Source: Aliamphritea hakodatensis
GTDB lineage: Bacteria; Pseudomonadota; Gammaproteobacteria; Pseudomonadales; Balneatricaceae
Direction: 5' to 3'
Length of the DNA: 64,000 nt
Assembly: GCF_024347195.1 (NCBI RefSeq)
Contig: NZ_AP025281.1
Span: 4,836,001 to 4,900,000, forward strand
Shown: one piece after another, positions 26,267 to 34,740 of the stretch
Position numbering within the stretch: position 1 is the first letter of the stretch
Layout of the letters: every line of letters starts with the position of its first letter
The notes under the pieces: model-generated
Databases searched by the model: none
What the model was told of the DNA's origin: nothing
What the model saw: the letters and a program-made list of their open reading frames with translations, nothing else
Made by a program: the position numbers and the translations under genes

Positions 26267-27589
26267 GTGTTAGATCTCGATCCTTTAGTCGTCACGGGCG
26301 GTATGTTCGGCTGCATGCTGCTGATGCTGATTCTCGGCGCACCTCTTACCTGGGCACTGCTGACAGTGGGTGTCGGTTCCGCCTACTTCCTGTGGGGCGC
26401 TGCCGGCCTTGAACTGCTGGCCATCAGTACATTTGCCTCCATGGATAACTTCCTGCTGGTTGCCCTGCCGATGTTTATCTTCATGGGCCTGATGCTGCAA
26501 CGTTCCGGCATCACCGACAACCTGTTCGACATGATCAACAAACTGATGGGGGGCACCCCCGGCGGTCTGGGCATGGGGACAATCATTGTCTGCGCCCTTA
26601 TCGCAGCCATGGCCGGCGTCTCCGGCGCGGCGACCGTCAGTCTGGGCATCATTGCCCTGCCAGCCATGCTGAAACGTGGCTACGACAAAAAACTGGCCAC
26701 CGGTACAATTATGGCCGGCGGTGCACTGGGCTTCCTGATTCCCCCAAGTGTACTGATGATTATCTACGCCTTTCTGGCACGTGAATCTGTCGGTAAACTC
26801 TTTGCAGCCGGCCTGATGCCGGGCCTGATGCTGGCCGGTATCTACATCCTGTATGTTTTTATCCGCGCTAAAATGAACCCGTCACTGGCACCGCCAATCG
26901 ACGAATCAGAACGGGTGGATCTGAAAGGTAAACTGGTTGCCCTGAAAGCGCTGATTCTGCCAGGCTCACTGATCGCCACGGTCCTGTGCTTCATCATTTT
27001 CGGTATTACCTCGCCGTCTGAAGCCTCAGCCGTGGGTGCTGTCGGTTCTATCATCTGTGCCGCGCTGTACCGCAATCTGACCCGCGAAGTCATGAAAGAC
27101 GTACTGATCAGCACCACCAAGCTGATGGGTATGCTGCTGTGGATCACACTGGCGGCGGTCTTCTTCAGTAAAGTCTATATTGGCCTGGGTGCCGGTATGG
27201 TACTGGAAGAATTCATTGAAGATGCTGAACTGTCCGCGTACTGGGTAATCATCGCCATGCTGGCCTGTTACTTCCTGCTGGGCATGTTCCTGGACGACTT
27301 CGCCATTGTATTCATTACCGTGCCGCTGTTTGTCCCGATCGTCGATACACTGGGCTTCGATACCGTCTGGTTTGCGGTACTGTTTATCATCAGTATGCAA
27401 TCCGCTTATCTGACCCCACCCTTTGGCTACAATCTGTTTTATATGCGCTCGGTGGCGCCGCCAAGTGTCACCATCTATGACTTATATAAAGCCGCGATTC
27501 CGTTCGTTTTCCTGCAAATAATCGGTCTGGCACTGGTGGTTATGTTCCCGCAAATCGCCCTCTGGCTACCGGAGCAGATTTTCGGCTAA
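26267..27589 (+). CDS. dctM: TRAP transporter large permease (DctM)
   Basis: A 440-residue membrane subunit with about 12 helices that carries the Na+-coupled transport path. Typical motifs include GVSGAATVSLGIIALPAMLKRGYDKKLATGTI, GGALGFLIPPSVLMIIYA and TPPFGYNLFYMRSVAP. It starts with GTG at 26267, preceded by AAAGGAAAC. The operon ends at the terminator at 27610. Confidence 0.94.
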   Translation: MLDLDPLVVTGGMFGCMLLMLILGAPLTWALLTVGVGSAYFLWGAAGLELLAISTFASMDNFLLVALPMFIFMGLMLQRSGITDNLFDMINKLMGGTPGGLGMGTIIVCALIAAMAGVSGAATVSLGIIALPAMLKRGYDKKLATGTIMAGGALGFLIPPSVLMIIYAFLARESVGKLFAAGLMPGLMLAGIYILYVFIRAKMNPSLAPPIDESERVDLKGKLVALKALILPGSLIATVLCFIIFGITSPSEASAVGAVGSIICAALYRNLTREVMKDVLISTTKLMGMLLWITLAAVFFSKVYIGLGAGMVLEEFIEDAELSAYWVIIAMLACYFLLGMFLDDFAIVFITVPLFVPIVDTLGFDTVWFAVLFIISMQSAYLTPPFGYNLFYMRSVAPPSVTIYDLYKAAIPFVFLQIIGLALVVMFPQIALWLPEQIFG

Positions 27590-27609
27590 CCCCCGAATTC
27601 AGCACACAC

Positions 27610-27647
27610 AAAAAAGGCTGCCCGGTTACCCGCGCAGCCTTTTTTTT
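27610..27647. terminator. Intrinsic terminator after the TRAP operon
   Basis: AAAAAAGGCTGC pairs with GCAGCCTTTTTT; eight T residues follow the right arm. It lies between the convergent dctM and Nudix genes and can serve both. Confidence 0.8.
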
Positions 27648-27662
27648 GCCTGCTATAACTGA

Positions 27663-28181
27663 TCAGTCGAGCAATTCAGACACAATCAGCTTTAATAAAA
27701 ACGTTTCCCGGTCAATGGACTGTCCCTTCTTATCGCTGCCGGCAATGATTGCCTCATTATGACGAATGGCCTCATGAATATTCATCCATACCGGATGCAT
27801 CCCGTTCTGCAGCTCATGACTTTCCAGCTGAGGCTCACCCAGCTCCCCCACCAGCTCACAGCGATAACACAGGGAGCGCATCAGCACCCAGTCAAATCCC
27901 GGCTTATGCCAGGGACGGTACTCATCATACTGACCATAAGGCTGAATATCCGTCACATCCGCTGCACCGGTTTCCTCCCGGAGTTCACGAATCAGCCCCT
28001 GAACAGCGTCTTCACCCTCATCAATACCACCACCGGGCAAAGAGTAATCATCATATCTGGCGGTATACAGCAGCAAGATGTTCTCCCCCTGCAGCACGAT
28101 CCCGCGGGCGGCATTACGGATAAACAAAGTGCCATCACCGGTCAGCATCTCCGGTTTTACAGCAGGACGAAGTAATCGCAT
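27663..28181 (-). CDS. Nudix hydrolase
   Basis: A 172-residue hydrolase of nucleoside diphosphates linked to another moiety. The Nudix box GX5EX7REUXEEXGU is complete: GGIDEGEDAVQGLIRELREE followed by TGA (about residues 54-76). I start it at the ATG at 28181 (MRLLRPAVK); an in-frame TTG further up adds ten residues. Substrate not predictable. It lies alone between the TRAP terminator and the cytochrome b561 gene. Confidence 0.9.
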   Translation of the reverse strand: MRLLRPAVKPEMLTGDGTLFIRNAARGIVLQGENILLLYTARYDDYSLPGGGIDEGEDAVQGLIRELREETGAADVTDIQPYGQYDEYRPWHKPGFDWVLMRSLCYRCELVGELGEPQLESHELQNGMHPVWMNIHEAIRHNEAIIAGSDKKGQSIDRETFLLKLIVSELLD

Positions 28182-28246
28182 GGTCGTCTCATTCCAACAA
28201 CAAAAACGCAATTATCCACTGCCCTGCTGCAGACACAACCGGTTGC

Positions 28247-28822
28247 TTACTTTTTACCGATACCCATCCGGTACAACACATCGTGGCCCACCATGCGGTG
28301 TTTAACCGCTGCAGCCACATGCAGGACCACTACCGCCAGAAATGTCCACGCCAGAATTTCATGGTTTTCGGAGGTAAAATCTTCCAGCTTGATGCCCATC
28401 CAGGTATCCATGGTCGGAAACAGCTTTGGCATCGGAATCCCAAACAGCGTTACCCCGTGGCCGCCAAAATCCGTTTCTGCCCAGCCCAGCGTCATAATCA
28501 CCGCCGGCAAAATATACAGCGCCAGATGCCCGGCATGCGCCATCCGCTTATCCAGTGCCGTAAAGCCTGCCGGTAACGCAGGCGGGCGGATCAGGACACG
28601 GGCAATAATTCTCGCGATCAGTAACATAACCAGTAAAACACCGGTGGATATGTGCATCGCAAAGATAAACTCTTCACCGGCAGAATCTTCGGCAAAAAAG
28701 CCATGCATCAGATAACCGCTGCTCCACATCAGCACAAAGCCAAACGCCATCAGCCAATGAATTACTTTAACCAATAAGCTATATTGATTATTTAAATTTC
28801 TGTTTTGATTTATTTCAGACAT
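28247..28822 (-). CDS. Cytochrome b561-family protein
   Basis: A 191-residue di-haem inner-membrane protein with four helices, passing electrons from quinol to an acceptor such as oxygen or superoxide (CybB type). Candidate haem histidines are in KVIHWLMAFG, FAMHISTGVLL, MAHAGHLALY and VLHVAAAVKHRM. The N-terminus is cytoplasmic and polar. The start is the ATG at 28822 (MSEINQNRN). It is upstream of the Nudix gene on the same strand, 65 bp away. Confidence 0.9.
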   Translation of the reverse strand: MSEINQNRNLNNQYSLLVKVIHWLMAFGFVLMWSSGYLMHGFFAEDSAGEEFIFAMHISTGVLLVMLLIARIIARVLIRPPALPAGFTALDKRMAHAGHLALYILPAVIMTLGWAETDFGGHGVTLFGIPMPKLFPTMDTWMGIKLEDFTSENHEILAWTFLAVVVLHVAAAVKHRMVGHDVLYRMGIGKK

Positions 28823-28900
28823 AACAAAGCCTCTTGTCATCAGGCGACCGAACAGGTTGTCAGTAAATGCCAGGCAGCCTCACCGCTGCCTGAAGGAATA

Positions 28901-29548
28901 TTAAAAAGAGGGGGCCGTAAAACAGATATCCACAACGAAGACCTGCTTACGGTAAGCATGGGTTAACTGCCAGCCGCAACCTTCACAGATACGCCGGGCA
29001 ACCTCCAGCCCATGACCATCAAGATCCTGCCCGGCCCCGGAACCGCTGACAGGATTCAGCATTTGTAATCCCCGGGCAGATAGCCGGAACTGCACAAACT
29101 CCTCAGCAAAGTTCAGACCGTTATCCAGCAGGGCAACCAGTAATGTATCCACCAGTGCCGGCGGCGCAGCAACACGGGCCTCGCCGAACAGTGTAAAAAT
29201 CACATCGCGGCTTTCAGCCTGCGACTGGTATTCGCTGAACAGCGCTTCTAAACGTAAACGTAAATCCGTGGTGTCACACTCAGACGCCTGACTGTCCGGT
29301 AATCTGGCTGGCCGGGCGATTCCCCCGGACGGTTTGCAGACATCTTTGGCACTCTGCACACTGCGCCACTGTGTATTCGCAGCACAGCAAGAAAGTTTCC
29401 CAGCCTCAGACGGATAAGATGTTATGCCCTGCGGTGTCAGCCACTCGCGGCCGGTATACCGGGCAAAAACATTGTCTGACACCCCGGTCAGACGTTGTAC
29501 CAGATCACACAGTACCTGGCGAAACAATGACTTATTCAGAGATAGCAT
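28901..29548 (-). CDS. Orphan HATPase-like protein (histidine-kinase C-terminal remnant?)
   Basis: A 215-residue protein whose last 85 residues resemble the ATP-binding domain of sensor histidine kinases. They show an N-box-like LLDNGLNFAEE and a G2-type GHGLEVARRICEGCGWQL. The usual DxGxG is replaced by NP (MLNPVSG), as in some two-component kinases. The first 110 residues are cysteine- and serine-containing with no transmembrane helix, HAMP or HisKA phosphoacceptor histidine motif. No response regulator is adjacent. It could be a decayed kinase or a free-standing ATP-binding partner. The start at 29548 follows AGGGGG with a 5-nt spacer, an argument that it is expressed. Confidence 0.6.
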   Translation of the reverse strand: MLSLNKSLFRQVLCDLVQRLTGVSDNVFARYTGREWLTPQGITSYPSEAGKLSCCAANTQWRSVQSAKDVCKPSGGIARPARLPDSQASECDTTDLRLRLEALFSEYQSQAESRDVIFTLFGEARVAAPPALVDTLLVALLDNGLNFAEEFVQFRLSARGLQMLNPVSGSGAGQDLDGHGLEVARRICEGCGWQLTHAYRKQVFVVDICFTAPSF

Positions 29549-29607
29549 TGTGCCCCCTATCATTTTTAGTCCTGATCAGGTTAAGCACAAACGGGCCATT
29601 GTGTGTT

Positions 29608-29629
29608 AAGTCTGCCCCGAAGCAGACTT
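29608..29629. other. Isolated hairpin in intergenic region
   Basis: AAGTCTGC / GCAGACTT with loop CCCGAA, between the GST 3' end and the HATPase-like gene. It has no T-run on either strand. Function unknown. Confidence 0.4.
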
Positions 29630-29807
29630 TCGACAGACAGCCCGGCAGACAGTCGGTCTGATCCCGGGTATCGCCGGCAACTGGCACACTGATATTTGCC
29701 ACTGTTTACACCTGAACATTCGATCAGGCTGTAGACTAACAGGGCAATCGTAAAAAGAATGTTAAATAGATTCTCCGACCGCAGTAACTTTTCGCCAGCC
29801 CCGGGGG

Positions 29808-30479
29808 TCAGCTCTTCAGCAACTGAAAATCACCGTTTTTCTCCATGGCAGACTGATACGCCAGACGGGCTTCCATTTGCGTAATCCAGCGCTGACAGGC
29901 CGGGTAAGCAGCATCCAGCCCACCCCGGGTCTGGAGTGCACGTACGGTATATCCCATCTGAATATCCGCCGCAGAAAAGTCATCTCCCGCAAACCACGGT
30001 TGTTGCTGCAGCGCGGTCTCCATACTCTGTAATAACAAGCGGGTTACCGGCCCGGTGTAGGTCGCTCTGGCTTTAGACGTCATCAGGCGGATAACCGGTT
30101 TAAAAAGCCATGGCGCCCGCTCATCAAAACGGTTCAGCAACAGTGCCATGCTATTCACATTCATGATGCTGCCTTCCGCCGCATGCAGCCAGTAGTTATA
30201 ACGGATTCTGGCATCTGTTCCGGCGGCCGGCCGTAATCCCCTGTCACCGTAGGTATCCAGCAGATACTCAATAATCGCGCCGGACTCAGCAATCATCCGG
30301 TCACCATCCGACAGCAGCGGTGCTTTACCCAGGATATGCAGCTGCTTAAAGCGCGCCTCCGCCATACTGTTTTCCTGTTCACGCTGAAAATGCTGCAGTT
30401 CATAGTCCAGCCCCATTTCCTCCAGAAGCCAGAGAATCCGTACCGAGCGGGAGTTTTCAAGATGATAGAGAGTAATCAT
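29808..30479 (-). CDS. Glutathione S-transferase family protein
   Basis: A 223-residue soluble GST. The N-terminal thioredoxin-like domain starts MITLYHLENSRSVRILWLLEEM, and GKAPLLSDGDRMIAESGAIIEYL is the usual glutathione-site region with the cis-proline and the Glu-Ser pair. The alpha-helical C-terminal domain has PWFAGDDFSAADIQMGY, the N-cap box. The start is the ATG at 30479. It lies about 100 bp downstream of a MarR gene on the same strand, a common arrangement for xenobiotic- or redox-controlled GSTs. Confidence 0.92.
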   Translation of the reverse strand: MITLYHLENSRSVRILWLLEEMGLDYELQHFQREQENSMAEARFKQLHILGKAPLLSDGDRMIAESGAIIEYLLDTYGDRGLRPAAGTDARIRYNYWLHAAEGSIMNVNSMALLLNRFDERAPWLFKPVIRLMTSKARATYTGPVTRLLLQSMETALQQQPWFAGDDFSAADIQMGYTVRALQTRGGLDAAYPACQRWITQMEARLAYQSAMEKNGDFQLLKS

Positions 30480-30581
30480 GTGGATAAGCCTGTCAGAGAA
30501 TAAACACAACAAACTTACCATGGATTTATAATCCATGGAATATAACTAAAAAAGGCTCTTCAAAAAATGATAATGCCCCGG

Positions 30582-31013
30582 TTAAAGCTTCCTCAACAGA
30601 TCAAACAATTGCTGCTGTTCGGCATCATCCAGCCCCAACTGCATAGTCATCAGGCTGGCATCAGCATCCTGATGCGTCTGACGGCCAGCATCAGTAATCT
30701 TCAGGTACACCACCCGCTGATCGGTATCGCTGCGCTGTTTTACCGCCAGGCCTGCAGCCACCAGTTTGTTCAGCGCCCGGGAAACATTGGGGCTGTCATC
30801 AATCATCTGTGCTTTGAGCTGATTAACCGTCAGCCCTTCAGCAGGTGCATAATCCAGCGCATGCAATAAACCTAGCTGTAGCAGTGACACACCGGTGTGC
30901 TGAATCAGCCGGGTCATGTGCAAATGCCGCTCATGACCAACACACAACAACAGGCCGGTAAGCTTCTGCTCCAGACTCATATCGGAATCAATAATGGCGG
31001 TTTTATTAGCCAA
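30582..31013 (-). CDS. MarR-family transcriptional regulator
   Basis: A 143-residue winged-helix repressor. The recognition region reads LKAQMIDDSPNVSRALNKLVAAGL (about 65-88), followed by the wing KQRSDTDQRVVYLKITDAGRQ. It probably controls itself and the GST gene just downstream; no operator was identified with confidence. Confidence 0.92.
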   Translation of the reverse strand: MANKTAIIDSDMSLEQKLTGLLLCVGHERHLHMTRLIQHTGVSLLQLGLLHALDYAPAEGLTVNQLKAQMIDDSPNVSRALNKLVAAGLAVKQRSDTDQRVVYLKITDAGRQTHQDADASLMTMQLGLDDAEQQQLFDLLRKL

Positions 31014-31088
31014 GGCAGCTTTTCCTTAAAGACAACTGATAATCACCGACAATTTTCCGGGATCTCCCGACAAATTACCAGCAACCTC

Positions 31089-31931
31089 CTACGCCTGCTG
31101 TAACTGTATATCCACCGGTGCTGCCCAGACCGGCTCCCGCATCTCAGCCAGACACAGGCTTTGCTCCCACAGACGAGCAAAATCATCCGGTCTGCCGGTC
31201 ACACTGTGCCGGTACCGGCTTGTTTTAACGCCGTTAAAATACCCCCCGCGTGAAGGCAGATCCGGCGCGGTCAGCACCTGCCGGATTTTCTCCGCAGCAT
31301 GCTGAGGTGAGATCGCAAACCAGTGGGTCATAAGACGCATCAGATGCCCACCCTGCCGCTGCATACCGGTATTCACATAACCTGGGTTAATGGCATCCAC
31401 ATCAATTCCGTAATCCCCGGTATTCAGCCAGTAAGCCAGCAAAGCATTCGCCCGCAGCGCCTCTGTCATCCCTTTCATGCCCTGATAACGGCGCCCGAAA
31501 ATGCTGCTGTCCAGCTCAACGCCGCCGAAATTCGCACAGCCGTTAATCAGCACCCGGGGATTCTCTGAACACAGTAATAAAGGCCGCAACAGTAACAACA
31601 ACATAAAACGGTGCAGGTAATTCACCACAAAGGCTTTATCCACACCTTTTTCATCTAACAGAGACTGCCGCTGATACACCCCGGCATTCAGCACCAGCCG
31701 GTCCAGCGAATTACATTCATGGAAATATTCCGCAGCAACCCGTTTAATATCACCGATATTTCCCAGATCAGCCGGGTAATAACGGATCCGGCCACGGCTC
31801 AGTGCCACCAGATTCATTCCCCGTACCTGATCCGTTCCGCCAATCACATCAATCTCATGACCATCCGCGGACAGCCGCATAGCCAGTTGCTGCCCCATCC
31901 CCGATGTACCGCCGGTAATTAATACTCGCAT
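31089..31931 (-). CDS. SDR-fold protein with degraded catalytic motif
   Basis: A 280-residue short-chain dehydrogenase/reductase fold protein. The nucleotide site is intact: VLITGGTSGMGQQLA at residues 3-17 and LVLNAGVY near 80. The catalytic serine region, usually VNVSS, reads VLINGCANFGG. Aligned with the related WWOX/retinol-dehydrogenase group, the YxxxK position reads GMTEALRA, so Tyr and Lys seem missing; a nearby YQGMK could be read as a shifted YxxxK. It may be a redox sensor or inactive scaffold, or an enzyme with unusual chemistry. It diverges from a complete SDR at 32223 across 291 bp. Confidence 0.8.
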   Translation of the reverse strand: MRVLITGGTSGMGQQLAMRLSADGHEIDVIGGTDQVRGMNLVALSRGRIRYYPADLGNIGDIKRVAAEYFHECNSLDRLVLNAGVYQRQSLLDEKGVDKAFVVNYLHRFMLLLLLRPLLLCSENPRVLINGCANFGGVELDSSIFGRRYQGMKGMTEALRANALLAYWLNTGDYGIDVDAINPGYVNTGMQRQGGHLMRLMTHWFAISPQHAAEKIRQVLTAPDLPSRGGYFNGVKTSRYRHSVTGRPDDFARLWEQSLCLAEMREPVWAAPVDIQLQQA

Positions 31932-32222
31932 AGCTCACCCCCATATTCAGGAACAGCAAAGTATCCCGGGGTGGAAGTAAAACAAAGGTTAACAGCAGCA
32001 CGTTTACCCGGTTAGCCGGATATCCGCCGGTGCTTCACTCCGCTATCAGGCGTAATCACACCAAAAAAGTCCTGCTATCATGCACAGACGCCTGCTAACG
32101 TTCAGAAATCCGGCAGAGCAGATTCTGACAATCCGGCCAGCGGCGACAAATAGCTTTCGCAAAAGGCATGTCGAAAGAGTCACCGCCAGCCCCCTTAATC
32201 CCAGCGGCACACAGGAGCAGGT

Positions 32223-33017
32223 ATGAAGCAGACCACTTACGATTTCAGCAATAAACGGGTGCTGATTACCGGTGCCAGTCAGGGTATCGGTGCGGCAATC
32301 GCCGGGCAGTTTCTCGCCGCCGGTGCACGCTGTATTCTCGCCAGCCGCAGCAAGCCTGATTACCTTCCTCATGAAAATGCCCACTGGATAGCCACCGATC
32401 TGGCAGACCCCGCACAGATCAAATCCCTGTTCGATCAGCTGGAAACGGCCTTCGGCGGGCTGGACGTCCTGATCAACAATGCCGGCGTTCAACTGGCAAA
32501 AACAATCGACACCACCACAGATGAAGACTGGCAGTGGCTCAGTGACATCAACATGCGAGCCCCTTTCATGTGTTGCCGGCGCGCGGTAAAGATGATGCGA
32601 CAACAGGGCAGCGGAGCCATTGTGAACATCGGCTCGATTGGCGGTATCACCGCCGACCATGAACTGGCCATTTACAACGCATCCAAGGCCTGGACTCACG
32701 GTTTAACCAGGGCCATTGCCACCGACCATGGTAAACACGGCATTCGCTGCAATGCGGTTTGTCCCACCTGGACCCTGACAGAAATGTCGACTGAATTCTT
32801 TGATGCCGAGCCCGATCCCGCAGCCGCCCGGCAGGGTGTATCCCGCCGCCACCCCTTACAGCGGCTGGCCCAACCCCGGGAAATCGCACAGGCGTGCCTG
32901 TGGCTGGCCAGCGATCAGGCCGGCTTTATCAGCGGACAGCTGCTCAGTGTTGATGGGGGAATGACCGCCAGCTCTGCGGTTGATCCGGCCATCGATATCA
33001 GCGGTGTACAGACATAA
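32223..33017 (+). CDS. SDR-family oxidoreductase
   Basis: A 264-residue classical SDR. The cofactor motif VLITGASQGIGAAIAGQ starts near residue 13, NNAG is near 87, and the catalytic set is complete: Ser in NIGSIGG and YNASK for Tyr/Lys (about residue 153). The C-terminal FISGQLLSVDGGMTA is typical of the FabG-like group. Substrate unknown. The start at 32223 follows an AGGAG at the end of the preceding line. A short hairpin follows the stop. Confidence 0.9.
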   Translation: MKQTTYDFSNKRVLITGASQGIGAAIAGQFLAAGARCILASRSKPDYLPHENAHWIATDLADPAQIKSLFDQLETAFGGLDVLINNAGVQLAKTIDTTTDEDWQWLSDINMRAPFMCCRRAVKMMRQQGSGAIVNIGSIGGITADHELAIYNASKAWTHGLTRAIATDHGKHGIRCNAVCPTWTLTEMSTEFFDAEPDPAAARQGVSRRHPLQRLAQPREIAQACLWLASDQAGFISGQLLSVDGGMTASSAVDPAIDISGVQT

Positions 33018-33042
33018 AAAAAGCCGCCTGTCAGGCGGCTTT
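33016..33042 (+). terminator. Probable intrinsic terminator
   Basis: An 8-bp GC-rich palindrome, GCCGCCTG-T-CAGGCGGC, preceded by seven A and followed by only TTT. It lies directly after the SDR stop. Confidence 0.6.
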
Positions 33043-33135
33043 GAGAGGGAGAAAATGCTGGCGAACTGACAAGCTCAGTTTCGGTCACCGGAGCACTGCA
33101 GATCGGGTTACCGGTCAGTCAGCCAGCCCGCCGGT

Positions 33136-33666
33136 TTACACCAGCTCACCACGTGCCGGATAATCCTTTTCCACCACGAAGTTAACGGCACCCAGCACCT
33201 CACGGAACAAGGGACGGGCAAATGGCATAGTGCTGATCTGCGCCCAGTACAGGGTGTTATCCGGGCGTACCAGGAACAGACCCGGTTCGCTGAATTCAGC
33301 CGGCTCTTCAATGCCGATAGAGGTTAAACCACGGCCGGCAGAACGGTGCAGCCCCCAGGCCTGTGCCTGTTCAGCGCTCAGGCCGTAGCCCAGATTAATA
33401 TTCTTCAGTTCCCAGTCCGCCAGCGCCTGTTCAGTGCGGGCTTTATCATCGCTGCTCAGAGCCAGTACCGACACCCCTGCTGCGGCAAAGTCACCGGCCA
33501 GTTTATCCAGTTCTTTCAGATACTTGGCACACAGCGGGCAATGCAGACCACGGTAAAATACCAGCATCGTAAAATTATCCGGCGTCTGATCTGACAAAGA
33601 CCAGGCACCCTTAAGCGTTTCCACATTCAGCGCCGGCACAGCCTGACGGGTCTTCAGCACAACCAT
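33136..33666 (-). CDS. Peroxiredoxin-like (AhpC/TSA family) protein
   Basis: A 176-residue thioredoxin-fold protein. The redox centre is a CxxC at Cys 43 and Cys 46 in RGLHCPLCAKYL, unlike the PxxxTxxC of typical peroxiredoxins; the N-terminal domain otherwise matches the AhpC/TSA family. It probably reduces peroxides or disulfides in the cytoplasm, since no signal peptide is seen. It diverges from an AraC regulator at 33825. A weak ECF-type promoter match lies 124-150 bp upstream (33790-33816) and would place it in the RpoE regulon. Confidence 0.82.
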   Translation of the reverse strand: MVVLKTRQAVPALNVETLKGAWSLSDQTPDNFTMLVFYRGLHCPLCAKYLKELDKLAGDFAAAGVSVLALSSDDKARTEQALADWELKNINLGYGLSAEQAQAWGLHRSAGRGLTSIGIEEPAEFSEPGLFLVRPDNTLYWAQISTMPFARPLFREVLGAVNFVVEKDYPARGELV

Positions 33667-33789
33667 TTTATTTCTCCAAAAAAACTGACATTTTGATATC
33701 TGCTACTTTACCTCCGAACAATGTACGATTAGTATGCAATTTGTGCGTATTTACTATCACTTTGTACCGATACCGTATTCACAGATAGT

Positions 33790-33816
33790 GAACGCTTTGT
33801 TTTCATAACCGGATCA
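33790..33816 (-). promoter_or_regulatory. Weak ECF11-like promoter match before the peroxiredoxin gene
   Basis: On the reverse strand TGATC, a 17-nt spacer and CGTTC. The -35 and spacer equal those of the other sites in this window, but the -10 differs at one position from CGTAN. It would give a leader of about 120 nt. Confidence 0.3.
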
Positions 33817-33824
33817 AACCCACT

Positions 33825-34661
33825 ATGGACCGTCTTTCATCGCTGCTACAGACTTTCACGCCGACCGCCCGGCAAATCGGTATGCTCGAGTACGGCCCCC
33901 ACGGTATGCTCTTACCGGAAGGCTCTAATATTCTGTTCCTTAATCAGGGGCAACTGAGCATTGATGAAGCCCCGGAAACAGACATCCGGTGCGGCGACCT
34001 GCTGTGGATTACACAGGATGAATACCGGACGCTTTCCAGCCAGAGCGAAGATCTGCAGCTACTGTGCTGTAACATGGACTTTGGCCCCAGCCAGCTGAAT
34101 CCGGTTTTCGATAAACTGCCCCCTGTAGTACAGATTCACGCGGACGATCAGGCCCGGGAAACCCTCAATCCCACCCTGCAATTACTGTTACTGGAAAGCA
34201 TGCAGCACCGCTGCGGTCATGAAACGGTCCTTAACCGGCTGGCGGAAGTCCTGCTGGTGCATATGCTGCGTTTTCTGATGAAACATCAGTTGCTGGAATA
34301 CGGTGTCATTGCCGGGCTGTCGGATATCCGGCTGGCACGGGCAATTACCGCCATGCACAGCCAGCCGGAACAGCGCTGGAGCGTCGAAACCCTGGCCAAT
34401 GAAGCCGGCATGTCCCGCACTGCCTTTAACCAACACTTCAGAGACACCGTAGGCTGCCCGCCGGGTGAATACCTGACCCGCTGGCGGATGCGGCTGGCCT
34501 GCCAGTTGCTGGAAAACAACCATCTGAGCATTGGTCAGATTGTCGATCAGTTAGGTTACCTGAGCGATACAGCATTCTTCCGGGCATTCCGCAAAGCCGT
34601 TGGAGTTTCTCCGGGGCAGTATCGCCAGCAGGCACTGATGCAACAGAGCGGATCAGCCTGA
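33825..34661 (+). CDS. AraC-family transcriptional regulator (cupin N-domain)
   Basis: A 278-residue regulator with an N-terminal cupin-like sensing half (about 1-160) and a C-terminal double helix-turn-helix. The C-terminal half has WSVETLANEAGMSRTAFNQHF, then the second helix region IGQIVDQLGYLSDTAFFRAFRK and the ending GVSPGQYR. It belongs to the group often found beside redox or dehydrogenase genes. It diverges from the peroxiredoxin gene and probably regulates it (inference from position). Confidence 0.9.
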   Translation: MDRLSSLLQTFTPTARQIGMLEYGPHGMLLPEGSNILFLNQGQLSIDEAPETDIRCGDLLWITQDEYRTLSSQSEDLQLLCCNMDFGPSQLNPVFDKLPPVVQIHADDQARETLNPTLQLLLLESMQHRCGHETVLNRLAEVLLVHMLRFLMKHQLLEYGVIAGLSDIRLARAITAMHSQPEQRWSVETLANEAGMSRTAFNQHFRDTVGCPPGEYLTRWRMRLACQLLENNHLSIGQIVDQLGYLSDTAFFRAFRKAVGVSPGQYRQQALMQQSGSA

Positions 34662-34740
34662 AATCGGTGCAGTTTCGGCAGTAATCTGATCTATAGTAAG
34701 TATCCGGGCAGACGCCATCATCATAAAAGCAGGTACGCAT

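Noticed and set aside
32046..32699. A 217-codon reverse open frame across the SDR gene at 32223
   Set aside because: Overlaps the SDR catalytic region on the other strand and has no recognisable features.
34683..34740. TGATC near 34688 as an RpoE promoter for the dehalogenase gene
   Set aside because: The sequence 17 nt downstream is CAGAC rather than CGTA.
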